In this document: positions 37,196 to 49,500 of the stretch, piece by piece
How positions within the stretch are numbered: position 1 is the stretch's first letter
Layout: each line of letters begins with the position of its first letter
Source of the DNA: Otis tarda
Lineage: Eukaryota; Chordata; Aves; Otidiformes; Otididae
DNA: 64,000 nucleotides
Direction of reading: 5' to 3'
Assembly: GCA_026413225.1 (NCBI GenBank)
Contig: CM048553.1
Location: forward strand, 144,807,190 to 144,871,189
Made by a program: the position numbers and the translations under genes
The notes under the pieces: generated by a model
The model's database searches: none
Seen by the model: only the letters and a program-made list of their open reading frames with translations
Told to the model about the DNA's origin: nothing

Positions 37196-39439
37196 TCAAT
37201 GCATAACTACTATTGTGAATATCCATAAGGAATTATATTACATTTAGGTCTTGTCATTAGTTTGACTTTAGTGTTATCCTTCCATAAAAAAGATTAATTG
37301 GCCCATGAAAAACCATTAGTGTCTCTTACAATAAATAATGCCTTTTATTTCTACCCAAGGGAGTGTAAAAAAGCTATGTTCTCTCTCTTCTTCAAAGTAA
37401 TAATTGACGACATCATTGAGGTAATAAAGTCACCGAATCTCAGCCACCTTACCTACACTTTTAGCTCAAATGACTTAGAAAGTTAATGGTCTGAGCAATT
37501 TGAATGGAATTTGGCCCCAGTGGCATACTGGTCATTTTTATAACCATTAGGTAGAAAAATATTTTTGTGTGAAGATTGGACTCCATTTGTCATTTCACTT
37601 ATGACCACAATATAGAACCTCAGGAAACTCTGTTCTATATGCTACCATCATCTGTCCTATTATAGGAAATTCCAACAGACTAAGAAATTAAAAAATTAAA
37701 CACTGAACTAAGTAACGAGATAAAGCATTTTCATCGATTGGATTCAGGCTCAATTGAGAAGGGTTTTGAACTTCTCAACACTGCATTCCTGGGATAGCTA
37801 TTGTAGGGTACCCACTTATTTAGCTGCCTCCTTTAAAGGGAGGGAATTTCGCATGTCTTAGAGGGAAGAGGACATTGTCAAGTCATTACTACTGAATGGG
37901 TTTTTTTCTGGTGTCTTGATCAAATTCCCTTAATTGCATTACACAATCCCATTGCACCTTAAGTGCTACACATCTGGAATGCAGCATAAAAGGTTTATTG
38001 GATTGATATCCCTCATTTCTTTAAAATAAAATAATGTAGGAAATCTCATTTTTCATTTGAACTGGTCTGAGAAGAACTCAGAGCAGGCAGGGATGAGGGG
38101 ATTTGTTGTTACAAAAATGTTGTGTGTAGTAATTAAAATACCTCATTTGTTTCACTGAGAGTGACTGACAGGAGTATAGCATCACTGATTATTTACAGAC
38201 CCACCATTTCAGAGCAATTTACTTAAGTAAAAAGATTTGGCAGCCTTGTATCCCCTGGAAACCTACATGAGTAGATTTGGATCACAATTTTATTAAACAG
38301 TGAGAAATAGTTTAGAGATATTTTTCTTCTTGCCCTCTCAATGGGATCTGCAGATATGGCTAAGGGAGGTGGGGAAATTCCTTATCTGATTATGGTATTA
38401 GTAATAGCTAAAGTTCAGGTTTGCTTTTAACATACAATAACATGAGACAAAGTCAATATTGTTATTCAGATATGCTTCAGTTCTCCAAATAGAACTAAAG
38501 TAATTCACTATGCTTGTTTATATTTTGGTAATCAGGATCAATTATTGTGCTAGGTGATGTATGAAGACATCCCAGTGTGTCTGCAGTCTCACTTAGGGCA
38601 AGACAAAATTGATGTGTAAAACACAAAAGAGGTGGTAAAATCATGAATATTGTACTAAATAATCAGATTAACCTACTGTGTCAATTTTGTCCACTTTCTT
38701 TTGGCTATCAACTGCATGTCCATCATTAACATGCATTTAGCAGATGGATTTGTATCCAGAAACATTTCACTCAGCATCAGCATCAAGGCAAGCTCTTATT
38801 TTTATTTCTGTTTGCCATCTGCACCAATAATTATTTACTGATTTCTAAGCAGTGATATAGAACATAGGCATTTCAACATTATATCATATGTATTTCCAAC
38901 AGTGACCACGTCACACGCTTCACATTAATATTAAAAAAAAACCCATATGAGTAAACTGAAGTGAGTCTACCGGTAGGAAAAAAACCATAATCAGTGAAGT
39001 GTGATGTTTATTACTTATTCTGAAAATGTTATTTCAAATCCATTAAATCCTTCTAATAGGAATGCTCTATTTCCTTTCCCTAGTCTTTCGCTTTCCTTTT
39101 CCTGTGAGGGTGCTAGGAGCATCCTATGTCAAAAAGCTTTGCAATGTGATATGTAGAAAAGTATTACCTTTCATGCATTTTAGATTTCTTAGGCTCAAGT
39201 TTCTTTAAATGTCTCACATTTTTAAGAGCTAGGAGAACAGAAGCTACAAACATGAAGTTTCTGTTTCATTCTTTAGATTCTTTTATCTAGTGCCATGATA
39301 GACTGTCTTCTATGTCAAGCAAAATAGCCTTTGAATTTCTCCTGATATAAACTTTTTTTTTATAGGCCTAGGTTTGGTAAATTCATCACGCAATTCTAGT
39401 TCACTCTGTGTGCTGCATTATTCTTTTTTGCTTTTAAGA
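37196..39439. other. Non-coding stretch, nothing recognised
   Basis: AT-rich DNA with no gene or repeat family I can name. Frames are under 65 codons. Confidence 0.5.
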
Positions 39440-39860
39440 CAGGGTGGCCAATTTCACATGAAGTATTCCAGACAAGCATATCAATGAATTGTGTAATGGT
39501 AATAACATTTTAAAATAAAATTTCCCAGTTCTTGCAAACCCTAGTGGCTTAGGTTATCCTTCATCTGATTACGATCTAACACTCTTGAACATAGGTCCTC
39601 ACTAACATAACTGCAGTGATAGCCAGATCCCTAAACTGAGCTGCTGCTGTTAATTTTAGACTCTTCTAAAGTACTTTAGTTTTTCCCTGTAGCATTGTTT
39701 CGTATTTATCAGCATTGAAATCCAACTGCAATAACACTGACTTCATTTACTCCACCTCGTTATGTATCTCTGAAATTTTTTGCAGTCTTCTGGGTGACTT
39801 ACCAAAATCCTTCTCATCTGCAGTTGTATTTCTGTCTACCAAATATTTTCTGTTTTCGTT
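39440..39860 (-). mobile_element. Ancient CR1/L3-like LINE fragment (minus)
   Basis: GAAGTATTCCAGACAAGCAT and CAATGAATTGTGTAATGG on the plus strand are the reverse of the old amniote CR1 block that follows the conserved Cys-Pro-like YCVQ region. ATTTATCAGCATTGAAATCC and GTCTTCTGGGTGACTTACC continue the same order toward the RT domain. It overlaps in consensus position with 36770-37195, so it is a separate insertion. Highly diverged. Confidence 0.55.
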
Positions 39861-40189
39861 TATCCCAGCATCTGCTCACCTTCACCATAAAACCAATGAC
39901 AGTAATGCAGAAATTAGTGAACTTCTGAAAGACTTTAATACTTCCTCCTTTGGGAAGAAAATGCTTCTTGAAATAAGATTTGTTTAAGGGAATAGGAAGA
40001 GAGAGAAATGATGGTAAGAAGCCTGGAAACAAAATTATTTTGTGAGGTTACATATGTTGGAGAAGGTGTCTAGAAAAAGAAAGTTGTTAACCATTTCCTA
40101 AGGGCAGACAGATTTGATACCCACTTCATGTCTTCAGAGCCTCCTTTTAGCATTGGCTCTTTTGGTAAATAACTTTTGTTCCCAGTTTT
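39861..40189. other. Short spacer between two old LINE pieces
   Basis: About 330 bp with no gene. It may contain unrecognised remains of either neighbouring LINE. Confidence 0.4.
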
Positions 40190-40790
40190 AACTTTAACTT
40201 GGTATTTTCTGGATGGTTGTAGAATTCTTTAAGCCAAATCCTGTTCTGTCTGGCAATTGCCTTCAAGATCTTCACGATCAGAAAGAAGTACTTAAGCTGG
40301 AAGGGGAAGTCACTTACCATGATGGACTTCTGCACAAACTTTTTTTTTCAGTGGCCAGAACCAGAAGGAAGGTAGAATTTTGTACTAGCTGGACCTGCTC
40401 AACACAGTCACATTCAGTTTCTAAACAAATACTTAAAGTAGTCTTTATGGGAGTCAGGAAAAACTGCAGACTCCCGCAGTAAAATTCTCATCAGGGACTT
40501 GGTTTTCCCAGCCAGCTGGAAAGGGAAAAAGGCATTTCTGGAAATTAATGCTACCTGCTCATCCAGTGTCGGCAAGGAGTCAAACAGAGCCCTGAGGCTT
40601 TGCACCGTTCTGATGAATGACAGCTGTATCTCTTCAATGGAAGGTGGAAGCATTTTTTTTTTATGAGATATACAAAGGATTTCCCTTTTTTGGACAGTAT
40701 TGCTTCACTCTTCCCTGGGTTCAGTCTGACCACTGGGGAATGCCTTTTAGCATTCTAATAGTCCAAAAGCAAGGAAGTCCTGAAGTCAAC
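40190..40790 (-). mobile_element. L2-like LINE ORF2 C-terminal remnant (minus)
   Basis: Translating the minus strand in two frames gives blocks in the order of the L2-clade reverse-transcriptase C-terminus. First is LNPGKSEAIL (near 40729-40700), matching the L2 segment of the type Lys-Leu-Asn-Pro-x-Lys-Thr-Glu. Then SLRALFDS and LDEQVALISRNAFF (near 40600-40540) match the Ser-Leu-Gly-Val and Ser-Ala-Phe-Phe region. After a degraded gap, FQLKYFFLIVKILKAI (near 40320-40260) fits the hydrophobic Lys-x-x-Leu-Leu-x-x-Phe-Lys-Ala-Leu segment close to the end of ORF2. Frameshifts separate the blocks, so it is long dead. L2 copies in birds are relics of early vertebrate or amniote insertions. Confidence 0.55.
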
Positions 40791-42319
40791 TAGCTGACAT
40801 CACCTCGTAATTTCCTTCCCTTTACACGTTTCTGGTAAAGTCAGTCAGCAATGTCAGTCATAATGTACTTCTCCGTTATGAGCAATAATGTAAACTAACT
40901 AACTGGTGCCCAGTCTTCTTCACGGAACTTTTGACACATTCCACTATCCGAAGCAAAGGCTTATATGTAGCAAATGGGGGACACAGAGATTTGAGCCTTT
41001 GACACTAGCTGTTAAAACAGGAAGATGAGATGGGTAGAACTGAGATCTACTCTCTTACCTAGTGCTGCATGTGCACAGCTGGCAGCTTTTCTTTAGGGAA
41101 GAGGAAACATCTTTTATGTGAAATACAGAAAGACAAAGAAAAGAGAAATTCAGAACATTGTTTTTACAATGCCAGCCTTCAAAGACTATATCTATGATAA
41201 GAAATGAAATCAGTATAATGAAACCTCCAGTTGACACAACTTTTTTATTGTCAGTCTCTCTCTTTCAGGAAAACATGCCAAAATATCTCAAAATATACAA
41301 AATTATTCCATTCCAGTCTTCAGAAGAAGTCACCTGTGTTAGGCACCTCTTGAGTGGTTGATTAAAAGAGAACATAGATATTTTTATGTAACGTCAATAG
41401 TGAATGCATCTGCCACAATTACAGATTAAGTCAGAATAAGTCTAATGAACCACAAACCCAGATTAAGTAAGAATATATTTAATGAAAAATAACCTATCTG
41501 TCCATATGGTCTTCATCAGAATAATACCCTACACTATCAAAAGTTAGCATAATTTTTTTTCCTGATGAACTAAATAGAAGAGATGATCTTGTAAAATGTT
41601 CTGACAGCAGGAAAAATGAGGGATTTACAGGCCCATTGAAAGAAAAAGGTGTGAAAACCAAATGGAGAATGACCTGTCTGGCAATCTATGTCATGATACA
41701 GAAAGAATTTCAATTCAGTCATCTCTGGTGACCAAAATATGTCATAAGGGGACTTGAGATCTCTTAGGCTATGCTTACATAGTTAAATATCTCCAGTCTA
41801 GGAAATTTCTTTCTGAATTTGAAGCCAAGTAGCACAGACCACCCACATCCACCTGTCCTAACACTTGGTCCTGTATCTCCTCTCAATCCTGTGCTGTTTC
41901 CGAGTAGCATATGATGTTATGTTTTATGTGTTGTTTTTTATTCAGTGTCTGCAAGCAATGTTCAAGCCTACTAGAGTGGGAATTTTTTCATAGCATGATA
42001 TTGCAAGTATGTTACACGCCAAGGATATGCTGGGAAGGTATATGAGTGCATTTGAGATGGCAAAGCATGTTGGAATAAACAAGAAAATATGGGTAAAAGT
42101 TCAACATCTGCTACAGTCTTGACCATGCTCCCTACTGGGGATGCTTCTGGGTGCATGCTATCCAGAAAACCATGCCTAGGCTTTGCCTTAGAGAAAACTA
42201 GTCATCCTTAGTGACTAGACAGTACTTAGAAACATGGTAACAATTAAGGAACATGGATGGCTGACAGTTCTTCTATCTCTCTCACTGTTATTTATTTAGC
42301 AACATAAACGCAGTTTTTG
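40791..42319. other. Non-coding stretch, nothing recognised
   Basis: No gene or named repeat. Short frames on both strands between 41055 and 41361 overlap and look random. Confidence 0.5.
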
Positions 42320-43542
42320 TGAGGACTATAGGGCTTGGGGGGACTACAGAGGCACTGTCTGAGTGTATAGGAATGAGATTAGGAAAGCTAAAGCCCAAAT
42401 GGAATTGAATCTGGCAAGGGATGTCAAATGCAACCAACGGGGCTTCTGTAAGTATGTAGGTGACAAAGGGAAAACTAGGGAAAATGTGGGCCTGTTGCTG
42501 AAGAAAACGGGGGGACCTGCTGACACAGGACATGGTAAAGGCTGAGGTACTGAATGCTGCCTTTACCTCAGTCTTTACTAGCAAGACCAGTCTTTAGGAA
42601 TCCCAGGTCCAAGAAACATGAAGAATAGCCTGGAGCAAGGAAGATGTACCCACGGCAGAAGAGGATCAGGACAGGGAATACTGTGGCAAATTGGACATAC
42701 AGAAGTTCATGGTCCCTGATGGGGTGTACCCACAAGTAATGAAGAAGTTAGCATATGTCATTGCAAGGCCACTGTCTATAATCTTCAAGAAGGGCAAGAA
42801 GGACCCAGGGAACTAGAGGCTCATAGAGAAGAATGGGCTGGAAGGTCAGAGAGTGAGGTGGACTGAAAACTGGCTGAATCACAAAGCCCAGAGGATGGTG
42901 ATCAGTGGCACAAAGTCTAGCTGAAGACAGTAACTAGTGGTGTACCCTAGGTGCCAATACTGGCTCCAGTCCTGTTTAACACCTTCATTAATGATCAGGA
43001 TGATGAGGCAGAGTGTACCCTCAGCAAGTTTGCTGAAGACACAGAACTGGGAAGAGTGGCTAATATGCCAGAGGATCCTGCTGCCATTCAGAGTGATCTC
43101 AACAGGCTGGAAACTTGGGCTGACAAGAATCTCATGAAGCTCAACAAGGGTCACAAAGATGACTAAGGGACTAGAACATCTCTACTGTGAGGAAAGGCAG
43201 AGAGAGCTAGGACTGTTCAGCCTGGAGAAGGCTCGGGGGAGATCTGAAGGAAGGGTGCAAAAAGGACAGAATCAGGCTCTTTTCAGTGGTGTTCAGTGAA
43301 AGGACAAGAGGCAATGGGCACAAATTAAAGCACAGGAGGTTCCCTCTGAACATCAGGAAATACTTTTGCTATGAGGGGGCAGAGGTTACCCAGGGAGGTT
43401 ATGGAGTCTCCTCCTTGAAGATATCCAAAAGTCATCTGGACACAGTCCTAGGCAACTGTGTCTAGGTGTCCATGCTTGAGCAGGGATGATGATCCAGATG
43501 ACCTCCACAGTTCACTTCCGACCTCAACCGTTGTGTGATTCT
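42320..43542 (+). mobile_element. CR1 LINE, longest copy, with internal deletions
   Basis: It covers several separate parts of ORF2 plus the 3' UTR. 42363-42545 encodes the linker before the RT domain (EIRKAKAQMELNLARDV). 42690-42800 holds the segment with a Gly-Pro-Asp-Gly-like block and Lys-Lys-Gly-Lys-Lys-Asp-Pro. 42945-43166 encodes LAPVLFNTFIND, then a CTLSKFAEDTELG block, then LNRLETWADKNLMKLN. The catalytic Phe-Ala-Asp-Asp of RT motif C is changed to Phe-Ala-Glu-Asp. Expected sequence is missing near 42784, 42825 and 43148, where non-adjacent parts of ORF2 are joined. The remainder is C-terminus and 3' UTR, ending at GTTGTGTGATTCT. Inactive. Confidence 0.92.
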
Positions 43543-46500
43543 CAATTGGATCCCCTATTTATAGTCCAAGATTGCCATCTTGACATCAATCTTGAAAACA
43601 AGATGAGCTAACAAAGATCAAATAGTAATGGTGGAGTTCACTTATAGAAAAAAAAACCCTCAACTTAATTAGTAAGTTGAAGTTTGTTTAGTTTGTTTAG
43701 CAGATTGTTGTGTACTAAATGGAAGTAGAGCATAGGGTAGTAGTTCAACTCTGGCATGAAAACATGTGGATGATAACTGTAAGGTTTGCACCTGAAGTAA
43801 ACAAACAAAGTCTGCCAGCCATCTCCATCTGAAAAGAGGCATATCTTCAAAGAAAGAAGGTTTAAAACATTATTTAGATAGGTCACAGGATGTCTCAATA
43901 TTTTGGCCCAGTGTCCAGCACAAAGGAGTCGTCAGCCTCGTTGAGGTTAGCTTCACAGCACTAGTGTAACACATTATAAATAATACGTACAGTGTTTTTT
44001 CTAGTCCTATATATATATGACATTTTAAAGAGCATCTTTATTTATAGGGACCTAACCTGTCTCATTCACTAATTTTTAATGAAATCATATTACTTTCCTT
44101 TTTGTCATAGCTGAGTCCTGCTGCATTATATATGACTGCCTGGAGAACTGGCTGACTGTTGGGAAGAAAGCATGTTATACATTTCCCTGAAGTGTCACAA
44201 CACTTAAGATTTTAATGCAGATATTCTTTTGTGATTGCATTGCTCTCTCAACCTCTCATTAAAAGTAATATAGGAGTAAAACTTATTTTTTTATATGCAA
44301 TCATTCTCTCCAATTAAGCTACTCTACCTCCCTCCAAATTTTTAGAGGTCAACATTTATTTTCTCCTAAAAATGTCTTGTCTTGGGAGACTATCATCCTA
44401 TTCATATCTTAGAGAACTCTTTTGCTTTGAAGAATCAGGGCACCAAGAAATCAGGAATATGAGGCTTTTGGTCAAGTTATTTATTATTTTTGTGGCCACA
44501 TTGATAGTTGGTAGTCTGTTACTTACTAATGTAGTGATAAAACCAGCAGTGCATTTTGCCTACAACAACTACCCTTTTGGCTATGTATTAATACTGTCTT
44601 ATATTAAAACACCAAGTTTTCTAAGAGCTGGAAACCACAATAGCTATGTTTAGACATGGTTAATGCTAAGTCCTAACAGTAAGTGAACTGAAACTGAAGT
44701 TTTTGTTAATATTTATGTGAAAATTGCAATGTCAGTTGACACCAAGAACCCAAAGTGTTCTCTAGATTTATAATAGTGTACTCCTGACCTAAAGAGCTGA
44801 ACTCTGAAAGTCAGAGCTGTAACTGATCTGCATCTGAAAGGAAACAGTTGAACTCACTGGAGCTTGAGAGCAATGTATTGAAGCTTGTCATTAAATTTCA
44901 GTGGAAAAGTAGATATTTTACATTGCATATCAGAAATCTTTGTACAGTGAGTGCCACAGAGCTATTATGATTTCTGCAAGCTAAAAATTTACACTAAGTT
45001 TCACAGAGAATCGTCTCATTTTTCACAGAGGAATGACAGTATAGCTTCACTCTAGGGAAAATAATTTGGAAACCAGGTTTAAACAGGAATGCTTTTTTTT
45101 TTTTAAATCAATCTTACTGTGATGTGGGGGCTAGCCAGCGGTGTTGACTTCATTCTCAGCGATGGTCGACAGTAATGAGCTGTAAACAGAGAAGTATATT
45201 AAATCATAACATGAGCGCATAGACATTAGGAGTGATCTTTACACTGAAGTGAGAGGAGAAGTAAGTTTGTTGCGCGTTACAGAGAGATTAAGCAGCTACC
45301 TCCCCAGGAGAGCTGGTTAGGGAATGCAATGTTTTCCCATGAAAATCTACTGAATCATTAGAAGGATGACATGTGCTGTAGGAATGCATCTATTTCAATA
45401 TCTTCCCATTGGAAATGAGAGAAATCCTGTTTTCTGACAGTTTATAGACCTTCTCTGCAATTGCCCCAGCTCCTGAACCAGCTGGGCTGCCTTACTTTCA
45501 GGAATCATGAGCCACCTCCTTGGGAAACTGGGTGCCACAGAAATCCCAGCTCCCCACCACAGCTGGGCCTTCATAGTTCATAGCCCTTAATGTGCTTCAA
45601 ACTGCTCCAGGAATGAGTTCCTCTGGGTTTCAGCAGTTTCTAAATCACAGCTCCCACGCATTTTATTTTTTGTATTTTAAAATGTATATTAAACATTCTA
45701 ATAGAACTTTGAATAACATTTTAAATGTTTCAATTTAATTTCTTCTTCAAAGTAGCTCCTCTGTTGTGATAAAGCAAGTTGTCACCTTGAATCAATGTGT
45801 AAAATTGTTCTATTATAACATCAAATAAGGGAAGAAATACTTGGAATAAGAAAGTAAGGTGCCTCACTCAATATGAGTTAGAGTAGCAGCTGTTTTATTA
45901 CTGCAGTAAATTGCAACCAAGCTGCCATCCAGATATTGAAAACAGGCATCTAGCAAAATTATACTGAGGGCTCATCTTATTTTCTACTTCAAAGTCTCAG
46001 AGTCTTCTGTGAAAACTCTAAACAAAAGGCATTCTGAAAAGAAAAATAACATAATCTCTGTGTCAGAAGCAATTGTTCTTTACAATAAGATTCAAAAAAG
46101 TTTAAAAAATGAATGTAAAAAGTAAAAAAATTTAAATTAAAAACTAATATAAAATGTGTATGTGCAATTATATGCAATGTGCATACATAATAATAAAAAA
46201 GTAGGATAAAATCATTTTAACATATTAAAATATATGATAATTATAAAAATTTGTATTCTTAAGTGGTTCTAAACTTAATTTATTATTTTTTTAAAATAGA
46301 TATTGTAGTTAGTTTGAAATTGAATTTATAATGGATTCTTTTTTCTATGGAGACCTCTGTAATTTTCAGTTTTAATTTCAAATTCAAATAGAAGCAAATG
46401 TCAAACTGTGTAGCAATGGATTTTTCTGTTTTTGTCTAATTCTATTTGCAAGCACCAAGAGATTTTTTAGGCTGCACTGTGAGAATGGAGTATTTTCTTT

Positions 46501-49500
46501 GGCAGTCTGTGAACTACAACCAAGGAGATATTGTCTTTGTAGATATCATTTTAGATGCCTACTATTTCAGTCTACCGTGTATTTCAAACATATGTCTGCT
46601 GCAGAGATGCCAGTTCAATATACATCATTCCTTTGGGATTTATTGCTATTATTTGCAAAGTACCTTTAGATGAAGTACATGAGAAGCAGACTGAATGAGA
46701 GTGAAATGAACTCTGAAAAACTGGATATATTAACTGAAACACAGAAAACTAACTGTAAAATACAAGAATGTTTTACAAACTAAAGGCCTTTGCAGGAACA
46801 TTGTGCACGTTAATTAAATCTTTTGGAAACTTCTCAGGCAGTTAATTGTGAAGACTTTTTTTTTTTTTTTCTGTATGAGCATTAAGTATTTGTCATGAAA
46901 TTTATGTACAGCTGTACAGGTGCAGCTGTACCCAGAAAGTGCAAACTGCCAAGGTCTGACATCCCACCTGTTCTCGGAAATGTTTCCTACCCTGATTAGA
47001 AAAATACAAGTCTTGTTCTTCAGCATAAGTGGAAATGTAATTTTGTTTCTTTAAAATCTAGATGGCTGGAGATGCAATTATGCGTTTGAAGTGCATAATG
47101 GATGTCTTAATCCAATAGTTTTATGATCTGACTGATTCCTTGGATTACTGAACTTGCTTGTTAAAAAATGGAAATGAAATGGGGGGGAAAGTCAGATTAG
47201 TGTTGTTTTATTAAGAATAAAAAATACTTGTATTTCATTTTAAACTGTAAATTTTCAAAAGCAAAGACTTACATTATTGGGAAATTGAATTTATAGAAAT
47301 TTGAGGTTTGTTAACATTTGTAATTATTCAAATATTTTAATAAAAATGTAATAATAGTGCAAAAACTTCAATGGAAACAAGTACAAAAGTGACTTTTTAA
47401 TTAAAAATTAAAATTGTCTTTCATTTAAAACACTTAACAAGGTTTTGGTTTTTACATATAGTTGGGAAAATAGTGTATCTCTATTTTTTTAACTATAAAT
47501 GACATGCTGGGATGCATAATTTGCTTTAGGATGTAGAATTTTTGGGAAACATATTCTCAGGCCCCCATACGAGAAGACTGCGTGCTCAGCTGTGACATAA
47601 ACACCAAGCTGTTTCCAGCTACAGCCACAACAGTAAGGATCATTACTTTGAAGGAAAGATTGGTGAGCTCACCAGCTCCAAACAGTTTTTTTCCCTTTCT
47701 ACCAATAAAATTGGAGTGTTGTAAGTTTGTCCTTTCTTTCCTGTACTCTAAAGATGCATATTTCTCATTTATTTACCCAGTCACAGTCCTGAGAAGGTGT
47801 AAACAGGTACACACAGGTAAACCTGGTGTTCTGAGTTACTCTTTGGATGAAGCCTTCCATGCCACATCTGCCTCCTCAGCCCTGTAAACCCTGCTGCAAA
47901 TTGTGCCAATTCTGAGTGCAGCAGTCCAGAAAACATATTGTGTTTTCCAGAGCCCCTTAGAAATTCTGGGAAAGAGTGATGACTCCTTTACAGGGTAGTG
48001 ACACTCTTTTTCCCCTGGAGTACTTATTTCCACCTCAGAAGACATTTTTCATGCTCTAAAGTACGCCTTGCCATAATTTCCTGGAAGCCAGCCACATCTA
48101 ACAGGTTAAAACCTTTAAAGATTGTCCAGTCTGCAAGATTTTTTTTTTTAAAGAGCAGGAATAGCTCAAGTATGATGTGGGTCCAAATGCAGAGTTTAAA
48201 ACACTAGAGATATCTAAAAATAGTGCTTAAGAGCAGTGGAGAAATGTTCCTGTGCCTCTTTAATCTCCAGATTGACCATGGGATAGAAGCTGCCTATATA
48301 GATACCAGACACTGGTGATTTGTGTGTGTGCAATAATTGAATAGATACTACAACAGATCTTCGTGGGAAGAAAATATAGATTGTGGAACACTTTGAACAA
48401 GCCAGTACAAGTACAGCTGTCAGACTGCAGCAAATCCTGATGGACAGGAAGAAAGATCAGCACAGACCTGCTCATGAATCAGGGAGTGCAGGATTATGAA
48501 AATATCTTTGCTGCTTCTTTTTGTATGTTTCCAGAAGCCTCTCATACCAATTCTAGATTATTATTTACAGCAACACAGACACTCCACTGCCATGATAGGA
48601 CCAGGCTTTGTGGAGATGGCATCCTGTACTGTGTCATCTTCTGTGCCTACACCTTGCTTTTCTTCTACTTCGTACTAGACAAAAAACATCCCTTGCTGTT
48701 GACCATTGCTATCAGTGCTCCCCTTTTTCCTTCTGAACTTACTGCCCCACAGGTCTTCCCTATTCCTTTCAGTTTCTTGCCAGGAGCAGAGTTCAACACT
48801 GTTTCTATATTGCAGCATTCTTGGGAGGGTTTTAGTCTGCCGTGCTTTCCAAACCACAAAAACATGGTCATACAAATCTCTCTGTCTCCAGTGCGGGCTA
48901 AAGAAATTTCACCGCTCTAGTTAAAGAGCAAGAGAGAGAAGCAAGCTCCTAACTTCAGTGCAGCAGTTGTGCAGGTCCCCTGTTGAAGTGCTCGGCCACC
49001 TCAGTATTAAATTTATCTAAACATCAATCTAATTAGAAAAGCATACACTCCTGAGACCTCTCAAGACATAATTTTTATTAGCTGTTGCTTATAATTTGAT
49101 TTGATGGAAAGCAATGTGCCAGATTTTCACTAAACCATCTGTTAGATAGTAATGATGAGATATTATGACACATGGCCATTTGGTGAATATATTTCCAGTT
49201 TTTAGAGCTATGTAATGAGAAAGGATCCCTTGACTTAAAAAATCTTCTTTCAAGGAGGTCCTGGGAAAGACTCCAGACACAGACAGATTCACAGATGGAG
49301 TGTCACAGTGTATCATATATTTATTTCAGTAAGATAGTTAAACTTCAAGAAGTAAAACACAACAACCATTTGAAGTAACATTTACTAAATTCCAACGATC
49401 TCATTGTTCTCTATCTGAAAACAGGTTAATCACATCCATGCGTTTCATCCAGCCATTACCTATCTCTATTACAGGAGAGAAGCAGTAGACAGAAACAATA

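Noticed and set aside
48474..48920. 148-codon open frame as a protein gene
   Set aside because: It overlaps open frames in other frames and on the other strand, shows no domain I recognise, and has no convincing exon or promoter context.
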